A DNA stretch of 29,457 nucleotides from Muribaculaceae bacterium (lineage in GTDB: Bacteria > Bacteroidota > Bacteroidia > Bacteroidales > Muribaculaceae): positions 1-29,457 of the forward strand of contig JAFYCU010000295.1 in NCBI GenBank assembly GCA_017545095.1, given 5' to 3'. This document shows positions 15,235 through 23,079 of the stretch, piece after piece. The notes under the pieces are model-generated. The model saw only the letters and a list, made by a program, of their open reading frames with translations. It searched no databases and had not been told where the DNA came from. Position numbers and translations under genes: made by a program. The stretch's first letter is position 1, and each line of letters begins with the position of its first letter.

Positions 15235-17811
15235 ATGGATTTCAGTCAATTTTCCGACAAGGCACGCATGGCCGTGCAAAAGGCTTTCTCGCTCACGGGC
15301 AACTATCAGTTCCGCGAAATCGAGCCCGAGGTGATGCTCGTGGCACTCTATAGTGTGGGCAAAGACCTGGTGACCTATGTGCTCAATCGCGTGCAGGTTG
15401 ACCGTGATGTGTTTTTGCAGACGGTGAGTGCCACGCTCAACCAGATTGCCCGCAGCACAGCCTCCGAACACCCCCTCTCGGCCGAGCTGGAGCATGTGCT
15501 CACGCGTTCCGAAGCACTTGCCCGCGACAATGGGTCGCCAGTGGTGTCGCTCGAACACATCTTGTGGGCATTCGCTGTGGAGCCGGGGCGCGTGCAGCGC
15601 ATCATGGCCGACTTTGGCATCACGCCACAGGCCATGCAGCAAGCTGTGGAGGCCTATCGTGCCGATGATGGACACAGCGATGCCACACACGCCGACGAGG
15701 GCCATTCCGACAATGCCATGCTGCGCAAATTCACTGAGGACATGAACGCGCTGGCTCAGGAAGGCAAAATCCAACCCGCCATCGGCCGCGATACCGTCAT
15801 TCGCCAGATGCTTGAAGTGCTCGCGCAGAAAAACAAGTGCAATCCAGTGCTTGTGGGGCCTCCGGGCACTGGCAAGACGGCCATAGTCGAAGGGCTTGTG
15901 TGCCGCATTGTGAGCGGTGATGTGCCCGATGAACTCAAAAATCTGCACATCTATGCCCTGCAGGTGGCTTCGCTCACCGCTGGTGCTTCGGCGCAGGGAC
16001 AGTTTGAGCAGCGACTCAAAGACATCATCGCCGAGGCCTCGGCCGACCGCAACATCGTGCTGTTCATCGACGAGATGCACCTGCTCATGGGTGCGGGAAG
16101 CGGCAACCTTGATGCCGCCAACATCCTCAAGCCTGCCATGGCCCGCGACGACATACGCATCATTGGGGCCACCACCACCGACGAATATGTGCAACGCGTC
16201 GAGAAGGATCAGGCCTTTGAACGCCGCCTGCAGCGCATCAATATCGACGAGCCCGATATCGACACTGCCATCACCATCGTGCGTGGCATCAAGTCGCGTT
16301 ACGAGGACTACCACCGCATCAAAATCCTCGACGAGGCCGTGGTGGCTGCGGTGATGCTCTCGCACCGCTACATCACCGACCATTACCTGCCCGACAAAGC
16401 TATCTCGCTCATCGATGTGGCCGCCGCTCGCATGCGCATCAACCGCTCGTCGTGCCCTGCTGAGCTTGATGACCTGCGGCGCACCATCAGGCAGAAAGAG
16501 ATTGAGCGCGAGTCGATTCTGCGCGATGGCACCGACGATGCCGACATCCCAGTGCTGGAGCGCGACATCGCCAACCTGCGCGAGCGCGAGAACACCCTCA
16601 ATGCCAAGTGGCGCAACGAGCGACGGCAGCTCGAACAGCTCGACCAGGCACGCGCCTATCTCGAGCAGCTCCAGCAGCAACGCGAGCAGGCCGAGCAGCA
16701 ACAGCGCTACGACACTGTGGTGGACCTGCAGGCCAAAATCGACAATATCACCCAAGGTGTGAATCACTTGATGGAGACCATCAACAGTGATGAGGACACA
16801 TTGCTCAAGACCGCGCTCGACGAGAACGACATCATGCAGTTGGTGACCGAGAAAACCGGCATACCCGTCAACAAAATCAAGGAAGACGAGAACGGCAAGC
16901 TGCTGGCCATGGAGCAGACACTGTGCGAGAGCGTGATAGGGCAGGACCACGCCGTGAAGGTGGTGAGCGACATTGTGCGCCGCAACCGCACCGGGCTGGG
17001 CGATCCCAACCGACCCATTGGCTCGTTCCTTTTCCTGGGTACCACCGGGGTAGGGAAGACCGAGTTGTGCAAGGCCTTGGCGGCTTATCTGTTCAACAGC
17101 CGCGACATGATGGTGCGCATCGACATGAGCGAGTATCAGCAGGAGCACTCGGTGTCGAGGCTCTTTGGTGCCCCGCCGGGATATGTGGGATATGACCAGG
17201 GTGGACAACTCACCGAGGCCGTGCGCCGCAAGCCCTACAGCGTGGTGCTGCTCGATGAAATCGAGAAAGCGCACCCCAAGGTGTTCGAGACCCTGCTGCA
17301 GGTGCTCGACGACGGACGCATGACCGACGGACAAGGCCGCACGGTGAACTTCAAGAACACCATCATCATCATGACCAGCAACTTCAAGGCCGATGCCATC
17401 TTGCAGGCGCAGCAGGCAGCGGGCAACCACGAGGCCCTTATCGCTCAGGTGCAACAGCAGGTGGTGCAAGGCCTTAGGCAGCGCATGAGCCCGGAGTTTG
17501 TCAACCGCATCGACGAAATCGTCATCTTCGACCCACTCAGCGAGGAGTCGATACGTCGAATCGTGCGCATGCAGGTCGATGCCAAGGTGGCGATGCTTGC
17601 CAACAACGGCCTGCACATCGAGGTCGACGAGTCGGCCATCGACACGCTTACACGGCTGGCCTACCAACCCGAATATGGTGCGCGCCCTGTAAAGCGCATC
17701 ATCGACAACTACCTGCTCGACCCCCTCGCCACCAAGATGCTCAGCGGCGATGTGAGCCGCGAGCAGCCCATCCGCATCACCGCACCGGCCGATGTCATCA
17801 CCATCATCTAA
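15235..17811 (+). CDS. ClpB-like two-ring AAA+ unfoldase, divergent
   Basis: 858 aa. Clp N domain at 1-145; ring 1 with Walker A GPPGTGKT (208-215), Walker B VLFIDE (275-280) and arginine pair FERR (328-331); a ClpB-type coiled-coil middle domain (~405-535, rich in Glu/Gln/Arg); ring 2 with GTTGVGKT (602-609), GYVG pore loop (649-652), LLDE (672-675) and GARPVKR sensor-2 (815-821). The ring-1 pore loop is GASAQG where housekeeping ClpB has an aromatic-containing GAKYRG-type loop. No ClpP-docking IGF/IGL loop is visible, so a disaggregase or remodelling role is likelier than proteolysis. The start at 15235 (MDFSQFSDKARM) matches the Clp N domain; an in-frame ATG at 15139 falls in a hairpin. 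It is the last gene of the ubiquitin-like cluster. Confidence 0.9.
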   Translation: MDFSQFSDKARMAVQKAFSLTGNYQFREIEPEVMLVALYSVGKDLVTYVLNRVQVDRDVFLQTVSATLNQIARSTASEHPLSAELEHVLTRSEALARDNGSPVVSLEHILWAFAVEPGRVQRIMADFGITPQAMQQAVEAYRADDGHSDATHADEGHSDNAMLRKFTEDMNALAQEGKIQPAIGRDTVIRQMLEVLAQKNKCNPVLVGPPGTGKTAIVEGLVCRIVSGDVPDELKNLHIYALQVASLTAGASAQGQFEQRLKDIIAEASADRNIVLFIDEMHLLMGAGSGNLDAANILKPAMARDDIRIIGATTTDEYVQRVEKDQAFERRLQRINIDEPDIDTAITIVRGIKSRYEDYHRIKILDEAVVAAVMLSHRYITDHYLPDKAISLIDVAAARMRINRSSCPAELDDLRRTIRQKEIERESILRDGTDDADIPVLERDIANLRERENTLNAKWRNERRQLEQLDQARAYLEQLQQQREQAEQQQRYDTVVDLQAKIDNITQGVNHLMETINSDEDTLLKTALDENDIMQLVTEKTGIPVNKIKEDENGKLLAMEQTLCESVIGQDHAVKVVSDIVRRNRTGLGDPNRPIGSFLFLGTTGVGKTELCKALAAYLFNSRDMMVRIDMSEYQQEHSVSRLFGAPPGYVGYDQGGQLTEAVRRKPYSVVLLDEIEKAHPKVFETLLQVLDDGRMTDGQGRTVNFKNTIIIMTSNFKADAILQAQQAAGNHEALIAQVQQQVVQGLRQRMSPEFVNRIDEIVIFDPLSEESIRRIVRMQVDAKVAMLANNGLHIEVDESAIDTLTRLAYQPEYGARPVKRIIDNYLLDPLATKMLSGDVSREQPIRITAPADVITII

Positions 17812-17877
17812 CACCGCGTCATCCGGCCTCATGCACGCGCCGCACCGCCGCCAGCTGCCTTGTAAATTGGTGCAGGA

Positions 17878-17909
17878 TTTGCATAGTCTGAAAAATCGAG
17901 TTACTTTTG
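17878..17909 (+). promoter_or_regulatory. Consensus promoter without an obvious gene
   Basis: TTTG (17878-17881), 20-nt spacer, TACTTTTG (17902-17909). The nearest recognised gene downstream starts 850 nt away and has its own promoter. Confidence 0.65.
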
Positions 17910-17915
17910 CAGTGT

Positions 17916-18060
17916 GTAAAATTTTTATGGCTATGTGGAGGATGATTGTGAGTGTTGAGTGTGTTGCTGGCGGGGGGATAGCGGTCGCATACAGCAACGG
18001 GCCTCGCAGAGGGCCAACAAACACACAATTCGCTCATTGACAATACTATGCCATTTGCAA
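17916..18060 (+). ncRNA. Candidate structured RNA (or 37-codon ORF) downstream of orphan promoter
   Basis: Below the orphan promoter, hairpin GTTGCTG/CAGCAAC (17963-17969 with 17992-17998) and hairpin GGGCCTC/GAGGGCC (17999-18005 with 18009-18015, imperfect) sit between complementary GTGTGT (17959-17964) and ACACAC (18021-18026). This could form a three-way junction. The same stretch has an open frame from ATG 17927 to TGA 18040 with no recognised family. Ends are approximate; no clear terminator seen. RNA identity is inference. Confidence 0.35.
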
Positions 18061-18593
18061 AACTTGAATCCTTAATTGTTCCCGATTGTCTTTAATTGTC
18101 TGATACTCAAGCCATCCGGCTTGCATTTCGCGTCTTATAAACCATCCATATGGAACGCCACAATGACCGAAAACTTGCTTTAAAGCTGCTAAACTCGCCC
18201 GAAAAACGCAAGTTTAGCAGCTTTAAAGCAAATTTCAGAGGAGCGAAATGTTACAAAAGAACCACCCCCGTGTAACATTCCCATGTAACATTTGACTGCA
18301 CACGCGCAGGCCGGATGGCCGTGTCATGTAGAGCCGCACCCTGGTGCGGCTGGTAGCCGAGTCAACAAAAGAGAAAGTGTCGGGTGCGAAACACGCAAGA
18401 ACAGGCCGGATGGTTCCGCCACCTGTAGAGCCGCTGCACGCAGCGGCTTGTAACTTCGTTTGCGCCAGCCGTTTGCGCGATGCAATCCCGCTTTGATTCG
18501 GCCGAAGTTACAAGCCGCACCATGGTGCGGCTCTACAGGTCAATGGTAAGCCCCTCCTTAGGAGGGGTTTGGGGAGGTCCACACCGGCAGGGG

Positions 18594-18665
18594 ACTGCAA
18601 ATCGTGCGCAAAAGCAAAAACTCCGTCTTTTGTTTTGCTTTTGTGCACGATTTGCAGTAACTTTG
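18594..18665 (+). promoter_or_regulatory. Promoter embedded in a large dyad, for DUF3667 gene
   Basis: TTTG (18634-18637), 20-nt spacer, TAACTTTG (18658-18665). The -33 box and spacer form the right arm (18633-18658) of a 26-bp inverted repeat whose left arm is 18594-18619, with one mismatch. Predicted leader about 95 nt. Confidence 0.78.
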
Positions 18666-18767
18666 TGGCCAAAATATACAAAGACCTGAAACCGTATGGT
18701 CAGGAGTCCCCTTTGAAAAAGACTTGAATCAGTAGAGTGATAGGAAAGTTGACCACATTTTTGGATT

Positions 18768-19742
18768 ATGGATATCAAGGCAGCATACAAGCGTTTTAGG
18801 CAATGGCAGCTCGACCCGTTCAAGTACGACGCCAGCAGCCAGGAGTTGCACCAGTGCAACAATTGCGGTAACGACTTCACGGGCAATTACCGCCCCGTCT
18901 GCTCGCAGAAGGAGAACGTGGGTCCCATCACGTGGAAGAGCGTGGCTCAGAGCATCGCCGAGGTGTGGGGCTTGCACAACCGTTCGTTGACCTTCTCGGT
19001 GGTGCAACTGTTCCTGCGTCCGGGCTACTTCATCAGCGACTACATCAACGGTAAACGCCAGGTGAGCTTTCCGCCCGTCAAGATGCTGGCCATTGTCTCG
19101 CTGCTGGGTATCTTCGTTGATGTGATGGTGGGGGCCAAGGACATCGTTGGTGTGTTCGACTCCGATTTCGACTTTGAGGGCGACAAGATGATTTACCTCG
19201 ACAATGCCTTCGAGTGGATGAATGCCTATCCCGACTTGATGTCGATGATCATGCTGTCGTACCTGATTATTCCCAACTACTTCATCTTCCGTTTTGCACC
19301 GCGCAACGCGCACCACACGCTGCCTCAAGGGTTTTTCGTCCAGATATTCTGTTCAGTGATATTCCTGGTGCTGAATATGATGTACGACATCACCAGGATG
19401 GGGAGCTTCGTGTTTGTTTTGGGCGCTGTGGTGCTCTACGCCACTTACAAGCAGCTGTTCGGTTATGGTGTCTGGGGCACGCTGTGGCGATTGGTGGCCG
19501 CCATGACGGCGGCCATTGTGTTGGCAATGATCATGCTGTGGCTCGACTATTGCATTCACCTGTTCGATGTCGGGATACTGGACAAGGCCAAGGATGTCAT
19601 CCTCTTTGAGCTGCTGACAGTTGTCGCATTCGTTACCATCCTGTGGAGCAGTTACTGGATCAGCAAACCCCGCCCCCCTAAGCCCGAGTCTGAACCCGAC
19701 AACTTGGAGAGTGAAACCATCGAGACCCCTTCACCAGAATAA
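18768..19742 (+). CDS. DUF3667 membrane protein with degenerate N-terminal zinc ribbon
   Basis: 324 aa. Residues 30-45 read CNNCGNDFTGNYRPVCSQ; the family normally has a four-Cys ribbon, and here Arg42 replaces the third Cys. A cytoplasmic segment then leads to WGLHNRSLTFSVVQLFLRPGYFISDYINGKRQVSFPPVKML, the DUF3667 signature, followed by four to five hydrophobic segments (about 105-285) and a Pro/Glu-rich tail. An inner-membrane protein of unknown role. Own promoter; no operon partner. Confidence 0.85.
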   Translation: MDIKAAYKRFRQWQLDPFKYDASSQELHQCNNCGNDFTGNYRPVCSQKENVGPITWKSVAQSIAEVWGLHNRSLTFSVVQLFLRPGYFISDYINGKRQVSFPPVKMLAIVSLLGIFVDVMVGAKDIVGVFDSDFDFEGDKMIYLDNAFEWMNAYPDLMSMIMLSYLIIPNYFIFRFAPRNAHHTLPQGFFVQIFCSVIFLVLNMMYDITRMGSFVFVLGAVVLYATYKQLFGYGVWGTLWRLVAAMTAAIVLAMIMLWLDYCIHLFDVGILDKAKDVILFELLTVVAFVTILWSSYWISKPRPPKPESEPDNLESETIETPSPE

Positions 19743-20058
19743 AAGCGGATGAGATTGTGGTGTCTTTGGTAGGCGGTCGGCTCGGAAAAGCAAATCAAAA
19801 AAATCTATTTTGTTTTGCACTTTGCTCGGTTTGCACTACCTTTGTGGTCGAATAATGCCGATGGTGATGATCCTGAGCTGGAATATATCAAGAAATAGGG
19901 CCAATGTGTTGGGCAACACGTTGGTTCTCAATGTGTTATTGCCCACCCATTTTTGCGGGCTTGAATTGCTGTAGGCCTGCTTGCTGCGCATGCCGCTATC
20001 TGGCGGTGTGTGCCGCTTTGCTTTTGACAGATTTATACCTCTATAATATTATCAACTC
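19743..20058 (+). promoter_or_regulatory. Intergenic region with promoter for the lipoprotein-TonB operon
   Basis: A consensus promoter (TTTG 19814-19817, 19-nt spacer, TACCTTTG 19837-19844) lies about 210 nt before ATG 20059. It shares CTCGGTTTGCACTACCTTTG with the cmk promoter, and its -33 box lies in an inverted repeat (19790-19800 with 19808-19818, 10 of 11 pairs). A weak GGGCAACAC/GTGTTATTGCCC dyad follows at 19911-19944. The long leader contains only a 14-codon frame, so regulation in the leader is possible but unproven. Confidence 0.65.
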
Positions 20059-20637
20059 ATGAAAAAAGTATTCGTTTTTGTTTTGGTCCCGATGTTCGCG
20101 GCATTGCTGCTGGCTTGCGGCGGAAACGATGAGCCTGCGCCGGTGAAAACCGACGAGGTCACCCGTGTGAAGGATGGCAATGGAAAGGTTTTTCTGGAAA
20201 ATGGTGTATTGGTCGATGCCCATATCGATTACACGGCGGCGGAACTGAGCGCAGCCCTCACAGAACATGAATGGACGTTCGACTACGCCTTCTATTACGA
20301 CAACACGCATGTGTCGGCGAAGCGGGAGGAGCTGGCCGCCTATTGCCCAACCCACATCCATGCCGACGGAACTATGGAATTCAACCATTACCTGCCCGAT
20401 GCCAGAATCCGGGATATCACTGTGAAAGGCAAGGAATTGACCGTGACAGCGCGATTGCCCATTTACTCCTCGACTTATATTCCAACTGAAACCTATGTGG
20501 TTGTGGCGTTCAACCTGAATGGCGAAGGGGATGGGCTGATGATTATCGACAAGAAATTGGCAACCATTGCGCTGGAGGACTATGACGCCAATTCATCGTA
20601 CATAAGAATGGTATGGCGAACTACACCCGACGAGTAA
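20059..20637 (+). CDS. Lipoprotein of unknown function, first gene of TonB operon
   Basis: 192 aa. Signal peptide MKKVFVFVLVPMFAALLLAC with lipobox LLAC-GG, so a lipid-anchored envelope protein. The mature part is acidic to neutral, with predicted beta strands (VKGKELTVTARLPIYSSTY, YVVVAFNLNGEGDGLMIIDKKLATIAL). Family not recognised. The stop overlaps the next start (TAATG, 20635-20639), so it is translationally coupled to a TonB-dependent receptor and likely works with it at the cell surface. Confidence 0.82.
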   Translation: MKKVFVFVLVPMFAALLLACGGNDEPAPVKTDEVTRVKDGNGKVFLENGVLVDAHIDYTAAELSAALTEHEWTFDYAFYYDNTHVSAKREELAAYCPTHIHADGTMEFNHYLPDARIRDITVKGKELTVTARLPIYSSTYIPTETYVVVAFNLNGEGDGLMIIDKKLATIALEDYDANSSYIRMVWRTTPDE

Positions 20638-23075
20638 TGATGAAAAGAACGCTGGCCCAATGGCTGCTGGTTGCCTGTGGCGCATTGTCGACGGCGGCGA
20701 TGCCTGTCGATACGGCCCAGGTGGCTCCCGCCGACAGCAGTATGCTGTCGCGTGGGGTGCATCTCGAAACGGTGGAGGTGTATGGCAGCCGCAACAACTT
20801 CGGCGTGGCCTCATCGCAGATGAGCGCCTTGACGCTCAGCAAGGAGCAGATTCTGTCGGTTCCTGTGTTTCTGGGCGAGCCCGATGTGCTCAAATCCATT
20901 CAGAAACTGCCGGGTGTGCAGTCGGGCACCGAGGGCAGCGCCGGAATCTTTGTGCGCGGTGGCGATTACGACCAGAACTATATCACGCTCGATGGCTCGG
21001 CCATCTACAATGCCGAGCACCTCAGGGGATATGTGAGTGCTATCAATCCCGACGTGGTGAGTAGCATCAATTTCTATCGCGGGGCCTTTCCCGCCCGCTA
21101 TGGATCGCGTCTGTCGAGCGTGGTGGATGTGGGCATCAAGGAGGGCGATTTCGAGCGTTATCACGGTCTGTTGAGTCTGGGCACGCTGTCGAGCCGGCTT
21201 CAGCTCGAAGGTCCCTTGTGGAAAGGGCGCACATCGTTCAACGTGGCTGCCCGCCTGTCCTATTTCGACCTGATTGCGAAGCCGGTGCTGGAGCATTTCT
21301 ACGACCAGCCATCGGCCTTGCAGCCGTTCAGCAACATGCGCTACTACGACATCACCGCCAAGGTGGTCCATAAGTTCAACGAGCGCAACCGCCTGTCGGC
21401 CGTGTTCTATTACGGCAAAGACACCGACAACGAGTCGCCCACCGAAAGCCACCGCAGCGAAAACACCTTCGGCCGCGTGGATGTTTTGACCGAATTTCAA
21501 TATCAGGAAGACGACTATCGCGCTAGCAGCAATGAGAGCCAGTGGAACAACCTGCTCACGAGCCTCTATTTCACGTCGTTCATCACGCCCAACCATCGCT
21601 TAAATGTCAATGTGAACTATAGCCAGTATGTGTACGACATGGCGAACAAGAACCGAATCGACAACAAAATCACCGACCGTTACCGCCTGTTCTACGCTCA
21701 TGACGAAACCACCAGTCTTACCGCACATTCGGGCATCAGAGACTTGGCGCTGACCGTTGATGCCTCGTTGAAGGCTGGAGCAGCCCACTGGCTGCGCTAT
21801 GGTGTCAAGCTGTCGAGGCAATGGCTCAATCCACGCACCACGGTATTCAAAGACGCCTTGGTGAAGCGTTACCGGGGCGGACTGAATTATGACGGCGATG
21901 ACTCCCGGATTAATCCGAAATATGAGGAGTTCACCGAGTATGTTGACTACACGAGCGGTGAGGAGATGGGCATCAATAACCTTGCGCTTTATGCCGAGGA
22001 CGACTTCTCGATTGTTGATTGGCTGAAACTCAACTATGGCCTGAGGTTGAGTTCCTATTTCGTCACCGGCAAATCTTACCTTGCCCTTGAGCCGCGCCTG
22101 TCGCTGCGTTACATGATTAGCGAAAACCTGTCGGTCAAAGCCTCCTACTCGCGTATGTCGCAGGGCATCCATCGCCTTGTCACCAACAGCCTGATCATGC
22201 CCAGCGACATCTGGGTGCCGATTACCAAAGATATCCCGCTGATGAAAAGCAACCTTTATGGCCTGGGCGTGAACTACGACTGGCAGGGCTTTAATTTCGC
22301 TGCCGAGGCCTATTATAAGACCATGGACAATGTGCTGGAGTATCGCAACGGCTCTTCCTACTTTATCACCGACCAAAACTGGCAAAACATCGTGGCTCTG
22401 GGCAAAGGGCGCAGCTATGGCTTTGAATTGCTTGTGGAAAGGAAAGTGGGAAATACAACGGGCTGGCTGAGCTACACATGGTCGAAGGCGTTGCGCACCT
22501 TTGACCGACCGGGCAATGAAATCAACGGTGGCAAGGAGTTTTATGCCTCGACCGACCATCGCCACAACCTCTCGGCCAATGTGTCGCACCGTTTCACTTT
22601 CTCCAAAAAGGTGGCCCTCGACCTGAGTGCTTCGTGGACATTCCAGTCGGGGCGACGCGGCATGGTGCCATACGCCATCACCTATGGCCAAAGCATAAGA
22701 GAGTATAATTGGCACATCCCCGCCACTGCCTATGGGGAAATCCTGTTCTATATCGCGGGCATATCAGTGCCTGATTATATCGACATTTACAGTGTGGCGT
22801 TTACCGATGGCATCCAAGGAGTGGCCCAGCCTTTCCACACATTCCGCGACGTGAACGACTTCAAGTTGCCCGACACGCACCACCTTGACATCAACGCCAG
22901 CCTCTCGGTCAAGCACCGGTTCGGCGAGAGCGTGATTGGCCTCGGCATCTATAATGTGTATAATCACTACAACATCAGCCACGTGTATATGGGTTACAAG
23001 CAAAACAAGGCGGTGCTGAAAGGTATCTGTCCGTTCCCGTTCATGCCCTCAATCAGTTATACACACAAGTTCTAA
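20637..23075 (+). CDS. TonB-dependent outer-membrane receptor
   Basis: 812 aa from ATG 20637, which overlaps the upstream stop; an in-frame ATG at 20613 inside the lipoprotein gene is less likely because it would precede the signal peptide. Signal peptide ~1-22; plug domain ~35-165 (LKSIQKLPGVQSGTEGSAGIFVRGGDYDQN, YITLDGSAIYN, YGSRLSSVVDV); then a long beta-barrel ending in aromatic SYTHKF. It lacks the N-terminal carboxypeptidase-like (CarboxypepD_reg) domain common in Bacteroidetes SusC-like receptors and has no SusD partner. The DUF4249 neighbour is the usual partner of this receptor class. Substrate unknown (small nutrient or metal complex). Confidence 0.92.
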   Translation: MMKRTLAQWLLVACGALSTAAMPVDTAQVAPADSSMLSRGVHLETVEVYGSRNNFGVASSQMSALTLSKEQILSVPVFLGEPDVLKSIQKLPGVQSGTEGSAGIFVRGGDYDQNYITLDGSAIYNAEHLRGYVSAINPDVVSSINFYRGAFPARYGSRLSSVVDVGIKEGDFERYHGLLSLGTLSSRLQLEGPLWKGRTSFNVAARLSYFDLIAKPVLEHFYDQPSALQPFSNMRYYDITAKVVHKFNERNRLSAVFYYGKDTDNESPTESHRSENTFGRVDVLTEFQYQEDDYRASSNESQWNNLLTSLYFTSFITPNHRLNVNVNYSQYVYDMANKNRIDNKITDRYRLFYAHDETTSLTAHSGIRDLALTVDASLKAGAAHWLRYGVKLSRQWLNPRTTVFKDALVKRYRGGLNYDGDDSRINPKYEEFTEYVDYTSGEEMGINNLALYAEDDFSIVDWLKLNYGLRLSSYFVTGKSYLALEPRLSLRYMISENLSVKASYSRMSQGIHRLVTNSLIMPSDIWVPITKDIPLMKSNLYGLGVNYDWQGFNFAAEAYYKTMDNVLEYRNGSSYFITDQNWQNIVALGKGRSYGFELLVERKVGNTTGWLSYTWSKALRTFDRPGNEINGGKEFYASTDHRHNLSANVSHRFTFSKKVALDLSASWTFQSGRRGMVPYAITYGQSIREYNWHIPATAYGEILFYIAGISVPDYIDIYSVAFTDGIQGVAQPFHTFRDVNDFKLPDTHHLDINASLSVKHRFGESVIGLGIYNVYNHYNISHVYMGYKQNKAVLKGICPFPFMPSISYTHKF

Positions 23076-23079
23076 TCTT

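Larger units (their letters stand above)
17820..18540. repeat. Intergenic repeat-rich region with large dyads
   Basis: Within the 17812-18767 gap, a CATCCGGC(C) core occurs four times (17820 and 18113 in one orientation; 18309 and 18404 inverted). A perfect 21-bp inverted repeat, TTGCTTTAAAGCTGCTAAACT, pairs 18175-18195 with 18211-18231 over a 15-nt loop. TGTTACA/TGTAACA units cluster at 18248-18290. A 37-nt block at 18423-18459 (CCTGTAGAGCCGC...) recurs inverted at 18502-18538, each with its own internal hairpin, and a third GTAGAGCCGCACC hairpin is at 18328-18350. No convincing gene is seen. Confidence 0.7.

Noticed and set aside
11728..17811. CBASS type II or PRTRC system
   Set aside because: No cyclic-nucleotide synthase or effector for CBASS, and no ParB-like or other PRTRC proteins; only the generic JAB and ThiF components are shared.
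15073..18024. 983-codon open frame on the minus strand opposite the Clp gene
   Set aside because: The plus strand encodes a clear two-ring AAA+ protein with all motifs; the antisense frame is a by-product of GC-rich codon use and has no recognisable domains. The same applies to 4902-6203, 6730-8295, 13914-15050 and 20811-21596 on the minus strand.
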